A stretch of DNA of 64,000 bases from Dehalococcoidia bacterium. Its GTDB lineage: Bacteria; Chloroflexota; Dehalococcoidia; UBA2979. Both the position numbers and the translations under genes were made by a program. The notes under the pieces were generated by a model, which saw only the letters and a list, made by a program, of their open reading frames with translations, ran no database searches and was not told where the DNA came from. The stretch lies in assembly GCA_029941115.1 (NCBI GenBank), contig JAPYRK010000001.1, positions 62,001 to 126,000 on the forward strand. The letters run 5' to 3'. Shown in pieces: positions 46,512-55,722 of this stretch (position 1 is the stretch's first letter; the number at the start of each line of letters is the position of its first letter).

Positions 46512-47711
46512 CTACTCATCAGTTTCACCTTGACGTGTCGAAAAAAGAAGTCGAGCAGAGCCACTCTGGGCGTCTATTTCTAATAATTGGTTATCTTTTG
46601 TAAGTATAATGAGCTTGTCTTCGATCAAAATAGGATTTGCGTCGATATCCCGACCAGTACTAGATTTCCAAAGCTTGTTTCCGGTATCAAGCTCCAACGC
46701 GAAAACAAGTCCCTTCCTGTCAACAAGTAGTAAAGCATCACGGTAAATCACTGGCCTGGCACGAAAATTCGACTGAAGATAGCTACGGAACCATAAAACA
46801 CTGCCTGAATTAACATCAACCGAATAGATAGCTCCGCGGGTAGTAACTGCGTATAAGTTTGATCCATCAATCACCGGTTGGCCGACAATCCAACCATCTG
46901 TCGCAACCCTCCAGTCAATTTTGGGACCACCCAGATCAACTTTCAATAACTCCGACCCAAACGTGCCTATATAACTTGCCTGATTTATAAACAAGCCGTC
47001 CCCTGGCACACCACCGTCTAAATTTAGCTGAGATACTATTTCACCAGCAAACAAGTCCAGAAAAATCATCTGTCCTTTACCTATATCAGTTAAAACAAGT
47101 GTATTTTGAAACACATGAAGACGTGACCAAATTCGATCAGTACCAGTAGACCATCTCTGAAGTACTTCCCCCGAATTAGCTACTAACTTGAAAATTAACC
47201 CTTGATCAGTTGCTATATAAAGATAACCATCGACGAGGACGGGAGTTGAAATAACCTTTTCTCCCAACTCGGTAGCCCAAACCTCAGTCGGAATCTCAGT
47301 TACACCGTTCAAAAGAGATAATTTTCTCACAATTCCAGAATTTGATACGATATATATGTCATCTTGCCCAACAATTAATGGTGTCGAATAAAGCGGATCG
47401 CTGGAAAACTCGTTACTAGACCCTCCACCAAACAAGCCACTCAAAAAGCCGCCACCTTCGTCATCGATATCTTCAAGTTGTACTTCTGGAAAAGACCAAA
47501 GCAACATAGGATTCGACTGCTCTGATATATCAAGACCGGAAATACGGCCTCGATCCACCTGGGCTAGCAGAATTGAGTCTGTTAACTCTAGCGGAGGGGA
47601 CCAGCCCTCAGGACCAGCAAGTCGTGCGCCACAGGCAGACCCTAAAACTAGAATAAGCATCACACCGATAACTGCATAAATCGCAGAAATAGATTGTTTC
47701 ACGTGAAACAT
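46512..47711 (-). CDS. PQQ-repeat propeller lipoprotein (BamB-like)
   Basis: 399 aa. N-terminal signal ending in 'LVLGSACGA', a probable lipobox Cys although the -3 residue is atypical. Eight-bladed propeller repeats follow ('STPVLVDGYLYIATDQGLIFKL', 'GQPVIDGSNLYAVTTRGAIYSVDVNSGSVLWF', 'ANPILIEDKLIILTKDNQLLEID' in order). Start ATG 47711 is used (MFHVKQ); its first bases are the parS palindrome. It sits between yidD and yidC, so a scaffold role near membrane-protein insertion is plausible but unproven. Confidence 0.82.
   Translation of the reverse strand: MFHVKQSISAIYAVIGVMLILVLGSACGARLAGPEGWSPPLELTDSILLAQVDRGRISGLDISEQSNPMLLWSFPEVQLEDIDDEGGGFLSGLFGGGSSNEFSSDPLYSTPLIVGQDDIYIVSNSGIVRKLSLLNGVTEIPTEVWATELGEKVISTPVLVDGYLYIATDQGLIFKLVANSGEVLQRWSTGTDRIWSRLHVFQNTLVLTDIGKGQMIFLDLFAGEIVSQLNLDGGVPGDGLFINQASYIGTFGSELLKVDLGGPKIDWRVATDGWIVGQPVIDGSNLYAVTTRGAIYSVDVNSGSVLWFRSYLQSNFRARPVIYRDALLLVDRKGLVFALELDTGNKLWKSSTGRDIDANPILIEDKLIILTKDNQLLEIDAQSGSARLLFSTRQGETDE
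47695..47710. promoter_or_regulatory. parS: parS centromere site
   Basis: TGTTTCACGTGAAACA is a perfect 16-bp palindrome identical to the bacterial parS consensus bound by ParB. It lies 5 kb from parB in the same gene cluster and overlaps the start codon region of the propeller gene, coding for Phe-His-Val-Lys. I found no second full match in the window. It supports a location near the replication origin. Confidence 0.93.
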
Positions 47712-47770
47712 CTTACCCACAGTCACGTACTCCAAATCATAAATGCTAATGCGCCTATCCATTTGAACAT

Positions 47771-48043
47771 TTACATAACCGGATCATATCCGCTATCCCC
47801 GCCAGGGCGACACCTAAATAATCGTCCCACAATCTTTACCAACGCCCGAATCGGTCCATATTTCTCCAGCGCCTTTATTGCATACTCAGAGCATGTCGGT
47901 TCGAATCGACATGCCGGGCTCAGTTGTGGAGACAGGTAACTCTGGTATAAACGTACAAGCGACAAAAGTGCCTTACTGCCCAAATTGCTAATTACGGTCA
48001 TTAACTCAACCCGCTCACTAAATCTAGGAATAAGGACTTTCAT
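47771..48043 (-). CDS. yidD: Membrane protein insertion efficiency factor YidD
   Basis: 90 aa. Signature 'LVRLYQSYLSPQLSPACRFEPTCSEYAIKALEKYG' in pattern, with three conserved Cys, then 'RLFRCRPGGDSGYDPV'. It aids YidC-mediated insertion. The start may be 48043 or the ATG at 48001. It stands between rnpA and the propeller gene in the usual rpmH-rnpA-yidD-yidC order. Confidence 0.93.
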   Translation of the reverse strand: MKVLIPRFSERVELMTVISNLGSKALLSLVRLYQSYLSPQLSPACRFEPTCSEYAIKALEKYGPIRALVKIVGRLFRCRPGGDSGYDPVM

Positions 48044-48163
48044 ACCTGCTGTTCAGCTCAAACGCCTGCGTCTTACTTAGATTAATACAGTTTCGGTGAT
48101 GACAGACGACAGACTACCTAGACATAAAAGACTAATGCTTTAGGCTACTACGCGCGACAGTAA

Positions 48164-48517
48164 CTAGTACCTGACACCCAGATTAAGCCTTGAAAAACAA
48201 TACTTCATCTCTTGACTCAGATCGACAAAAGTCGCCAACCTTGCTTCTGGTCGAGCAATTATGACCACCAAGCAATCCGTCCGTAGACAATAACCGCGGA
48301 TAATACTCTTAATTCGTCTACGAACGAGGTTACGTTGAACCGCATTACCAACTTTTTTACTGACGGTAATCCCAACTCGACCCCTTAGTGACTCGACCTC
48401 GTCCACTAATGCAAGAACAGTGATCAACTTACCCCGCGACCGATCGCCTTGATGCATCACCAAATCAAAGTCCGCACGTCTTTGCATGGTTTCTAATTTT
48501 GTCTTATATTTGGTCAT
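48164..48517 (-). CDS. rnpA: Ribonuclease P protein component
   Basis: 117 aa. It assists RNase P RNA in trimming tRNA 5' ends. 'RVGITVSKKVGNAVQRNLVRRRIKSIIR' in pattern is the RNR signature region; the basic N-terminus 'MTKYKTKLETMQRRADFDLV' is typical. Start ATG 48517 is directly preceded by an in-frame GTG (48520). It follows rpmH by 56 nt, as in most bacteria. Confidence 0.95.
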   Translation of the reverse strand: MTKYKTKLETMQRRADFDLVMHQGDRSRGKLITVLALVDEVESLRGRVGITVSKKVGNAVQRNLVRRRIKSIIRGYCLRTDCLVVIIARPEARLATFVDLSQEMKYCFSRLNLGVRY

Positions 48518-48573
48518 CACAAATCAGCTTCATTATGCTTTCGACATAACAGATTTTCTACCGAATATCGACT

Positions 48574-48708
48574 CTAAACTGACAGTCGAACCCTACCGCG
48601 TGCTCGCCTGCGGCGAATAACTGCCCGCCCACCTTTAGTGGACATCCTACTTCTGAATCCTAGCTTACGCTTACGCGGAAGGCGTTTAGGTTGCCAAGTC
48701 CTCTTCAC
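48574..48708 (-). CDS. rpmH: 50S ribosomal protein L34
   Basis: 44 aa, very basic. GTG start at 48708 with AAGGTG upstream; translation begins [18 protein letters not shown] and continues through '[19 protein letters not shown]' to a TAG at 48574. All are hallmarks of L34. It heads the leftward rpmH-rnpA-yidD cluster. dnaA, the usual divergent neighbour, is absent; two tRNA-Thr genes are there instead. Confidence 0.96.
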   Translation of the reverse strand: MKRTWQPKRLPRKRKLGFRSRMSTKGGRAVIRRRRARGRVRLSV

Positions 48709-48768
48709 AATTATTCACCTTCCTACAACACCAATGCCCTAAACTGATTTAAAGCAGGCAGACTAAAG

Positions 48769-48797
48769 ATTCTAATCTGCCCTTTTGTCTAAAGCAA
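48769..48797 (-). promoter_or_regulatory. Candidate promoter for rpmH-rnpA cluster
   Basis: On the minus strand, -35 TTGCTT (48792-48797) and -10 TAGAAT (48769-48774) are 17 nt apart. Predicted leader to the rpmH GTG is about 55 nt. The -35 is weak, the -10 good. Confidence 0.35.
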
Positions 48798-48875
48798 ACC
48801 TGCCACCAAATTTACGGGCCGATATGGAGCAAGAACACACGGCGAGACTCGTGTATCCTAACTTGTGTTTATAGC

Positions 48876-48950
48876 GCCACTGTAGCTCAGCGGTAGAGCA
48901 ACGGTTTTGTAAACCGTCGGTCGAGGGTTCGATTCCCTCCGGTGGCTCCA
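48876..48950 (+). tRNA. tRNA-Thr (anticodon TGT)
   Basis: Cloverleaf by eye: acceptor GCCACTG with CGGTGGC (one wobble), D-arm GCTC/GAGC, anticodon arm ACGGT-TTTGTAA-ACCGT, T-arm GAGGG-TTCGATT-CCCTC, discriminator T and encoded CCA. Anticodon TGT reads ACA/ACG-type Thr codons. Part of a tandem pair. Confidence 0.96.
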
Positions 48951-49008
48951 TAATCAAAAGATTCGCTTGGGGATGCATGCCACAGACATCACATTAGCGA
49001 TCCTCAAG

Positions 49009-49083
49009 GCCACTGTAGCTCAGGGGTAGAGCAACGGTTTCGTAAATCGTAGGTCGAGGGTTCGATTCCCTCCGGTGGCTCCA
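49009..49083 (+). tRNA. tRNA-Thr (anticodon CGT)
   Basis: Same length and almost the same sequence as the tRNA 58 nt upstream, with anticodon loop TTCGTAA giving CGT for ACG codons. Stem ACGGT/ATCGT contains one G-T pair. CCA is encoded. Probably a tandem duplication with a changed anticodon. Confidence 0.95.
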
Positions 49084-49121
49084 TGATTCAAGTGGTTTCA
49101 CATGACTAGGAGGTATTGTCA

Positions 49122-49727
49122 GTGAGAAAATTATCAAAAATGCTTAATCAGGTAAGTGACCGCCCAGGCACCCTTGGCTTCACAAGCCGCAAAGATGTAG
49201 AAAAGTCAGCAGTTGCAACCTTTCTCTCGATCGAAAATAAAACGGACCTCAAATCCATTAAGGCGACGGATGTGTCAGCAATCCTCGTGACTGACGAGTC
49301 AATACTCGAATCATTCGACCCGCCAGAGGCGCTACTTATTGGGCTTGACTTGCGTAAGCACAATGAAATCCCAAATAATAGACAGTTTGAGAAAATCGAC
49401 TTCGCGCTCGTAAACTTAAGCAGTACTTGGATGGCGCTTGACATTGAAGACTGCGGGCTAGTTCTTGAACTCGAACTGGACGAAGACACTAAAAATATCA
49501 CTGAACTCATTCAATTACTGCAAGGTAAACAAGCTCTTCCACTAGACGCGATTTTATTAACTGGTAGCCTCTCCGAGGCCCTAAGTATCATAAAAAATCA
49601 GCTAAATATCCAAAGGCTTAACGAATCAGTTGGACTGCCGCTGATTATTGCCGAGAACTTGTCAAACTCCGACCCTGACTGGCTTCGAGCCTTGGGTATC
49701 AAGGGTTTAATAACCTCTACACACTAG
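49122..49727 (+). CDS. Unknown protein after the tRNA-Thr pair
   Basis: 201 aa, family not recognised, no Cys-rich, membrane or signal features. Alternating strands and helices and the closing 'LPLIIAENLSNSDPDWLRALGIKGLI' suggest an alpha/beta, perhaps barrel-like, fold (inference). GTG 49122, 8 nt after AGGAGG (49108-49113), is preferred to TTG 49116, which is only 2 nt away. Acidic, soluble. It may be transcribed with the tRNAs, 38 nt upstream. Confidence 0.75.
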   Translation: MRKLSKMLNQVSDRPGTLGFTSRKDVEKSAVATFLSIENKTDLKSIKATDVSAILVTDESILESFDPPEALLIGLDLRKHNEIPNNRQFEKIDFALVNLSSTWMALDIEDCGLVLELELDEDTKNITELIQLLQGKQALPLDAILLTGSLSEALSIIKNQLNIQRLNESVGLPLIIAENLSNSDPDWLRALGIKGLITSTH

Positions 49728-49742
49728 CCACAAAACTAATGA

Positions 49743-50012
49743 CTAGTGACCATCGTCTGAGTAATCAGAATCAGATTGCTGAAACTTCCAGCTAAGACCT
49801 CGGTTCACGCGGTATAGGTAGCCGACACCCGCAAGCCCGAGCAAAATCAAAGCTCCACCAAGCCCGTAGAAGAAGATTCGCGCTGCAGTATCGGAAAGTA
49901 TCAAGCCCTGGTTGGTGGCAGCCGCTTCTAAGCCTCCGGTCGCGTGCACTAGGCTAGCATCACAGAAAACCCCCAAAGCCAATATCGTCACAACCAACAA
50001 ATAGCGTCTCAT
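49743..50012 (-). CDS. Small secreted or membrane protein, unknown
   Basis: 89 aa. A signal peptide ('RYLLVVTILALGVFCDASLVHA', cleavage after HA likely) and one membrane helix at about 47-68 ('IFFYGLGGALILLGLAGVGYLY'), with a short acidic cytoplasmic tail. No family recognised. It lies 66 nt downstream of the ABC permease gene on the same strand and might work with it; this is a positional guess. Confidence 0.65.
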   Translation of the reverse strand: MRRYLLVVTILALGVFCDASLVHATGGLEAAATNQGLILSDTAARIFFYGLGGALILLGLAGVGYLYRVNRGLSWKFQQSDSDYSDDGH

Positions 50013-50078
50013 ACATTCTCACCTATCTACCAATAACATAACTTAATAATTCCTGAAGTTATTCTAATAAGAAACTTG

Positions 50079-50807
50079 CTAAAAATCCCGTCGTAAAAAA
50101 AAGCGATACGCGCCGACCGTGGCAACCAAACTCACCAGAGAGAGTAGTATCAGGGGTAGGCTAAGGTTAGCTACACCTCGGACAATATCCCCATAACTTT
50201 GAAAAATAGCTTCCGGCACTACGCTAATCGACCCTGCCAACTCCATTAATGGAAAGGCAATGCAGAGCATTAGGAAAAAAATCGATGGAATTTTTATTGT
50301 TCCCAATCCACTCGCGCTTAGACAACTTAGTATGGATCCCCCGAAGCCTAGAATAGCCAACACAATAATGTAAGCACGCAACAATCCAGTTAACTCAATG
50401 TCATTCGCCTCCGGGGCTGAAAATTCCTTCGAGAAATATGCAACAGCACCTAGCAAGATCAAACTCTCTGCGAGAAAATAAACGTATATACCGACAATTT
50501 TGCCTACAAAATACTCCAATCGAGAAATTCCCCGAACCAAAATTAAGTCCGTCATGAATCGATCGCGAGACCTAAAGCTAAGGGAAAACAAAATAACCAA
50601 TCTAATCCCAGAAAGAGGGATCAACGCTAAAATAACAAACCACGTAATCGGCTCTGACGTCATCCAGTCGTCAATAGCTCCGATCGCAACGAAGAAAACA
50701 GACAGAATTATCTGAGCTAGCAAGATTGTCAAAAGCACTGGTTTAACACTGATTTCGCGCATCTCGCTGAGACCAACAGTAAAATATGGCCTAATTAAAT
50801 TCTGCAT
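50079..50807 (-). CDS. ABC-2-type permease-like membrane protein
   Basis: 242 aa with about six hydrophobic segments, no signal peptide; resembles the permease of NosY/ABC-2 systems. Start ATG 50807 (AGGTG upstream) is chosen; a TTG at 50825 would overlap the ATPase stop (TTGA). It pairs with the degenerate ATPase encoded directly upstream. The substrate is unknown. Confidence 0.7.
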   Translation of the reverse strand: MQNLIRPYFTVGLSEMREISVKPVLLTILLAQIILSVFFVAIGAIDDWMTSEPITWFVILALIPLSGIRLVILFSLSFRSRDRFMTDLILVRGISRLEYFVGKIVGIYVYFLAESLILLGAVAYFSKEFSAPEANDIELTGLLRAYIIVLAILGFGGSILSCLSASGLGTIKIPSIFFLMLCIAFPLMELAGSISVVPEAIFQSYGDIVRGVANLSLPLILLSLVSLVATVGAYRFFLRRDF

Positions 50808-50821
50808 ACCTACACCTAGGT

Positions 50822-51877
50822 TCAATTACCATCAATCTGACTATAATCTAGACTCTTATGTGACTCAGGCTGCCGCAATCCCAGTAGCTTGGAGACTCTC
50901 GTCTCCCTAAAGTTGTTCACTACCCCGTCAACAGCATCCTCTAAATCTACAGTCGAGGGACGTAAATCCAACAAAGTGACTTCACTATTCTCGATAATAT
51001 CAAGCAGCAATCTAAGTCTCTCAGACAAAAACATCTCAGGGTCAAAATATATATGGCATGTATCAACTACAAAACGATACGAAAGGATACCGCGATTCAC
51101 ATGAACGCGAAGTTCACTCTCAAGTCTATCAACAGATCCCGCAAAACTAACTGAAACCGTCGGAATATCCTTGGCTCCTTTTATACTCATCACGGATCCT
51201 TGAAAGGCTATATGGCCATCCGCAAAGATAGCTAAGTCTCCAGTCACTTGCTCCAAGAAAGGTAAATCATCACTTGCAATAATAATTGCCTTTCCTTCGT
51301 CAGAAAGATCTCTTATCAGACGTCGCACCACCTTCCGCATGCCCAGATTGAAATCCTTTGCAGGCTCTTCTAGCAGCAAAAGTTCCGGATCATGAACCAG
51401 CGCCCCGATAAGGGCAAGGCAACGTGCCTCAGAGCGCTTTAATTTTCGTATCGAGGTCCCCAAATGATCTCCGAAATGAAGTATCTCCGAGAACTTAGCT
51501 ATTTGGGCTACGGCTACTTGCTTCCGAACGCCTGATAATTGTGAGACCAATCTAAGATACTCAATGCTATTAATGTTTTTTGTTAACTCGATATTTTCCG
51601 GAACGAACCCGATCCTACTTGTTACGTTGTTCATGTCCTCTGAATAATCTTGATGGAAGATTTTCAGTGAGCCAGAGTCTGGTGACTGCAAACCCAAAAT
51701 AAGCCGAAAAAGGGTCGCTCTCGAAATTTGATTATCTCCCACTAAGCCTAGAACACGACCCGATCTAACCTCTAAGGTGACATCTGAAAGAGCTACCTGA
51801 TGAGTTCCACCTACGATCTTGGTCAAATTTTGAATCTTAAGTACCACTGAGTCTGAATTATTTTCTTCGACAATCAC
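50822..51877 (-). CDS. Degenerate ABC transporter ATPase-like protein
   Basis: 351 aa, ABC ATPase fold with every catalytic motif altered. Walker A reads 'GDNQISRAT' instead of GxNGxGKTT, so the Lys is Arg. The Q-loop has 'FVPEN', the LSGGQ signature is 'LKRSE', Walker B ends 'LLLLEEPAKD', and the switch His is Asp ('ASDDL'). The rest, including about 120 C-terminal residues, is well formed, and the frame is intact. It may be a catalytically dead or slow ATPase. The permease gene follows directly. Start GTG 51877. Confidence 0.8.
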   Translation of the reverse strand: MIVEENNSDSVVLKIQNLTKIVGGTHQVALSDVTLEVRSGRVLGLVGDNQISRATLFRLILGLQSPDSGSLKIFHQDYSEDMNNVTSRIGFVPENIELTKNINSIEYLRLVSQLSGVRKQVAVAQIAKFSEILHFGDHLGTSIRKLKRSEARCLALIGALVHDPELLLLEEPAKDFNLGMRKVVRRLIRDLSDEGKAIIIASDDLPFLEQVTGDLAIFADGHIAFQGSVMSIKGAKDIPTVSVSFAGSVDRLESELRVHVNRGILSYRFVVDTCHIYFDPEMFLSERLRLLLDIIENSEVTLLDLRPSTVDLEDAVDGVVNNFRETRVSKLLGLRQPESHKSLDYSQIDGN

Positions 51878-51950
51878 CCTTAAAATCCTTAAAATACTGA
51901 AAACCTTAGAAGAGAGCTATCTAGCAAAGTAAAGCTAATAGATCTACCAG

Positions 51951-52742
51951 CTAGTAAATTCCCTGTTTATCCAAAAAATCCAGCAGTACACGTTTAAATC
52001 CAGCCCGGTCTGACGTGTAAACCCCGTGACCTGCCTCCTGAAAAATATTGACCGTCGAGTTCATTACCCGACGGCCTATAATCACGGACCCACCAGCACC
52101 CGCAACTACATCTTTTCCGCCACCAACCACTAATATTGGCATTATTAACTGGTTCAACTGAGGAGTTAAGGGGTGTTCACGTAAACCAGCAGTAGACCTA
52201 CATTGTGCTACATAGGACTCTAAATAACTATCTTTCTCTAAAATTACTTTATTATCACCGGCCGTAGAATGCCCAGCAAACGCTGCCTCAAGCTCACGTC
52301 CCTGCAACGCTGCCTCTGGTCCAAGCCGAGCAATCTCTCCTCGCATATACCAATTTTCGGACCCTGCAACATTTGTTTCACTCGATGTCGAATCCAAAAT
52401 CAATGCATTACATTTTTCCGGATAATCAAGAGCGAACCGCTGAACCACCACACCTCCCCAAGAAACACCAAACAAAACTGCTTGATCAATCGACAAATAG
52501 TCAAGAAGTAACTTTAAATCCTTCGCATACAAGGGTAACGAATACTCTTCGGCTATCCCTGATCTACCCAATCCTCTGTTATCCCATGTGATCACCCGAA
52601 ATCGAGCCTTGTACCAATCAAGCTCCTTCTGCTCAAAAAATTTACTGTTTCCTCCAAGACCATGACAATAAACGTAGGTAACCGGACCATCCCCCTGATC
52701 CTCGTAATGAATATTCACACCATCTAGATTTACTAAGGGCAT
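51951..52742 (-). CDS. Alpha/beta-fold hydrolase
   Basis: 263 aa. Oxyanion 'CHGLGGNSKFF', nucleophile elbow 'FGVSWGGVV' (Ser), 'WDNRGLGRSG', acid region 'ILVVGGGKDVVAGAG' and catalytic His in 'EAGHGVYTSDRAGF'. Close in pattern to 3-oxoadipate enol-lactonase-like or esterase members; the substrate is not assignable. It follows ispH by 9 nt, end of the murT-ispH run. Confidence 0.88.
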   Translation of the reverse strand: MPLVNLDGVNIHYEDQGDGPVTYVYCHGLGGNSKFFEQKELDWYKARFRVITWDNRGLGRSGIAEEYSLPLYAKDLKLLLDYLSIDQAVLFGVSWGGVVVQRFALDYPEKCNALILDSTSSETNVAGSENWYMRGEIARLGPEAALQGRELEAAFAGHSTAGDNKVILEKDSYLESYVAQCRSTAGLREHPLTPQLNQLIMPILVVGGGKDVVAGAGGSVIIGRRVMNSTVNIFQEAGHGVYTSDRAGFKRVLLDFLDKQGIY

Positions 52743-52751
52743 AGCGACTTC

Positions 52752-53681
52752 CTACTCCATGTTTCCAGACAACTCTAACGGTAATCTGAACTCTACGGTC
52801 TCTTCTGCCACCACTATAGGTTCAATATTTATAACCCCGCGGATCTTCAAATCTTCAATAATTGGCTCTAAAAGTTCGTCTGGAACTGACGCACCAGCAG
52901 TTAATCCCACAGTCTCCACCTCCGTATACCAGGCTGGATCTACGTCGCTGAGCCCGTCAACTAAGTGCGCCTGCACACCCATGGACTTTGCGACCTCAAC
53001 AAGCCGAACGGAATTAGAAGAATTCGTAGAACCCACAACAATCACCAAATCAGCCCTCTCTGCCATTTCTTTAACCGCCTGTTGGCGATTGGTAGTTGCA
53101 TAACATATATCGTTCCTGATCTCCGCATCAGGAAATTTGGTTTTTATTGCTTCAATCGTCCCTAGAGTGTCCTCGACTGACAATGTAGTCTGCGTAACCA
53201 CAAACACTGGGGCCTGAGGCTCGCTTATTGCGAGCACATCCTGTGCCGAATCAACAACTGAGGTCCTGTCTGGTGCTTCACCCTTCGTTCCTTGGACCTC
53301 GTCATGACCATCGTGACCGACCAAAAGTATTTTATATCCGTCCTTAGCAGCCTTGCGGGCCTCCAAATGAACCTTTGTTACCAAGGGGCAGGTAGCATCG
53401 ATAACTTTTAATTCTCGACGCTCTGCATTTTTAATAATCGCCGGATCAACTCCATGTGCCGAAAAGACGACAACGGACCCGTCGGGCGCTTCTGAAATAT
53501 CATCAATAAATACTGCGCCCCTTGATCTAAAGCCATCTACTACATACCGATTGTGGACAATTTCATGAAAAACATAAACCGGCTCATCCATCTGATTAAG
53601 AAGTCTGTCAAGGGCATCGATTGCGCGAACAACTCCAGCACAAAACCCTCTTGGCTCAGCCAACAACAATGTACGTGGCAC
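52752..53681 (-). CDS. ispH: 4-hydroxy-3-methylbut-2-enyl diphosphate reductase
   Basis: 309 aa. Last step of the MEP isoprenoid pathway (HMBPP to IPP/DMAPP). The three Fe-S cysteines are in 'GFCAGVVRAI', 'DATCPLVTKVH' and 'NDICYATTNRQ'; 'VGHDGHDEVQGTKGE' and 'TSVPDEL'-like 'GASVPDELLEPII' are conserved. Isoprenoid supply links it to lipid II carrier formation, fitting the nearby lgt, gatD and murT genes. Confidence 0.96.
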   Translation of the reverse strand: MPRTLLLAEPRGFCAGVVRAIDALDRLLNQMDEPVYVFHEIVHNRYVVDGFRSRGAVFIDDISEAPDGSVVVFSAHGVDPAIIKNAERRELKVIDATCPLVTKVHLEARKAAKDGYKILLVGHDGHDEVQGTKGEAPDRTSVVDSAQDVLAISEPQAPVFVVTQTTLSVEDTLGTIEAIKTKFPDAEIRNDICYATTNRQQAVKEMAERADLVIVVGSTNSSNSVRLVEVAKSMGVQAHLVDGLSDVDPAWYTEVETVGLTAGASVPDELLEPIIEDLKIRGVINIEPIVVAEETVEFRLPLELSGNME

Positions 53682-53704
53682 AATCCTCTCCTACATCTGT
53701 GTCC

Positions 53705-53989
53705 TTAAAGATTCGGGTTTATCCTACCGCTTTCTATCCGATTCTGGACTACGGCAGCTCGAACAATCTCTAGCTCTATTTTACCCTCAGTAAGCAGTTC
53801 ACCAGACACATAGACCGCCGGCACGCGCTCAAACAACTTATCCTCTTCGGTGACTAGCACCTTTGTAATCTTTATGGGAAGTGTCCGCCCTAGTGCCTTC
53901 AGCATCTGTTCGGCAACCTCGCAAATATGACATCCAATCTTTGTATGTAAAAATACTTCAGTTTTATATGACTCAATCTTATTTTTCAC
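53705..53989 (-). CDS. Glutaredoxin-like protein (DUF836 type)
   Basis: 94 aa thioredoxin-fold protein. CxxC is in 'HTKIGCHICEVAEQML' followed by cis-Pro 'ERVPAVYVSGEL'. Matches the small DUF836/glutaredoxin-like group. The partner is unknown. It sits between lgt (1 nt gap) and ispH (23 nt gap); ispH is an Fe-S enzyme needing reductant, but a link is speculative. Confidence 0.82.
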   Translation of the reverse strand: MKNKIESYKTEVFLHTKIGCHICEVAEQMLKALGRTLPIKITKVLVTEEDKLFERVPAVYVSGELLTEGKIELEIVRAAVVQNRIESGRINPNL

Positions 53990-53990
53990 A

Positions 53991-54854
53991 CTAGAGCCTA
54001 TTTACTTTCGCAAAGAAGCGCTCTGGTCGGTTAACAACCAATGGTTGGAACTTAATAAAATAAACTAGTATTGGCAAAGAAATAGCCAACACTAGTATCG
54101 AAACAAGTTGAGGAACTCTCAAGTCAAATAGAAATGTCTCGCTTGAATCAACACGAAAGTAAGTGAGGCCAAAACGCAACAACGCGTAGGAATCAAGATA
54201 AAGTAGGAAAGTTACTCCTGGCCATCTCCAAAATTTAAGCTGCCAAACAGCTAAAAATAAAAACGCCAATATCAATAAATTTCCGAATATCTCGTAGGTT
54301 GTAGCGGGATGAACCGCGACATCAAATGTCCCGTGGTGAATGATTGCACACCTTAAGCCAGGTGACCCAGGATTACTATACATCACACCCCAAGGCAAAT
54401 TAGTCAATTTCGCACAATGTTCGCCATTCACCAAATCCCCAAGTCGTCCGATAGCCATTCCGAGAATCATCCCAAAGGCGGCCGCATCAAGTACTACCCT
54501 AAGCGCTATCTTTCGAACCAATCCATAGGTGATAGGGAACAACACTCCGCCTAACACCGCTCCCCAAACTGAAATGCCACCCTCTGTGATGGCAAACCAT
54601 TCCCAGATTGAATCCATTCTTGAAATATTTTCTACGACGTACAACGCTCGCGCACCGATAACACCACCGGGAATCCCTATTAAAGCTAGGTTGTAGGCCT
54701 GATCTGGGTCATACCCAAACCGATCGGCCAAACGGACCCCTAACCATACACCACACAAAAGGCCTACCGCGGTAAAAAAACCATGCCAGGTGATCAACAA
54801 ACCAAATACAGAAAATATGTTTGGGTTCCACGGAATATCTATTAATAACAACAT
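53991..54854 (-). CDS. lgt: Prolipoprotein diacylglyceryl transferase
   Basis: 287 aa, about seven membrane helices. The Lgt signature is 'GRLGDLVNGEHCAK' (canonical GRxGNFxNGE) after 'GMAIGRL'; 'HPATTYEIFG' and 'GLTYFRVDSSE' are conserved. It adds diacylglycerol to lipobox cysteines, matching the lipoprotein encoded directly upstream and the PQQ propeller lipoprotein. Confidence 0.95.
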   Translation of the reverse strand: MLLLIDIPWNPNIFSVFGLLITWHGFFTAVGLLCGVWLGVRLADRFGYDPDQAYNLALIGIPGGVIGARALYVVENISRMDSIWEWFAITEGGISVWGAVLGGVLFPITYGLVRKIALRVVLDAAAFGMILGMAIGRLGDLVNGEHCAKLTNLPWGVMYSNPGSPGLRCAIIHHGTFDVAVHPATTYEIFGNLLILAFLFLAVWQLKFWRWPGVTFLLYLDSYALLRFGLTYFRVDSSETFLFDLRVPQLVSILVLAISLPILVYFIKFQPLVVNRPERFFAKVNRL

Positions 54855-54921
54855 TATTCACTCCCGTGTAATTTCTGTTTATACATAATAATTAGCTGTG
54901 CTTAACAATAACAAATAGCAA

Positions 54922-55721
<800 letters not shown>

Positions 55722-55722
<1 letters not shown>

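Noticed and set aside
48711-48719. DnaA box (TTATTCACC) next to rpmH
   Set aside because: Single imperfect match overlapping the rpmH Shine-Dalgarno; no cluster of boxes.
48755-48790. GGCAGA/TCTGCC inverted repeat followed by CTTTTG as a terminator
   Set aside because: Only 6 bp with a 13-nt loop, and no upstream + strand gene to end; it overlaps the predicted rpmH promoter instead.
48772-48978. Minus-strand ORF of 68 aa across the first tRNA-Thr
   Set aside because: It is the antisense of a tRNA gene; its EGIEPSTDGLQNRCST-type sequence is a well-known false translation of tRNA regions.
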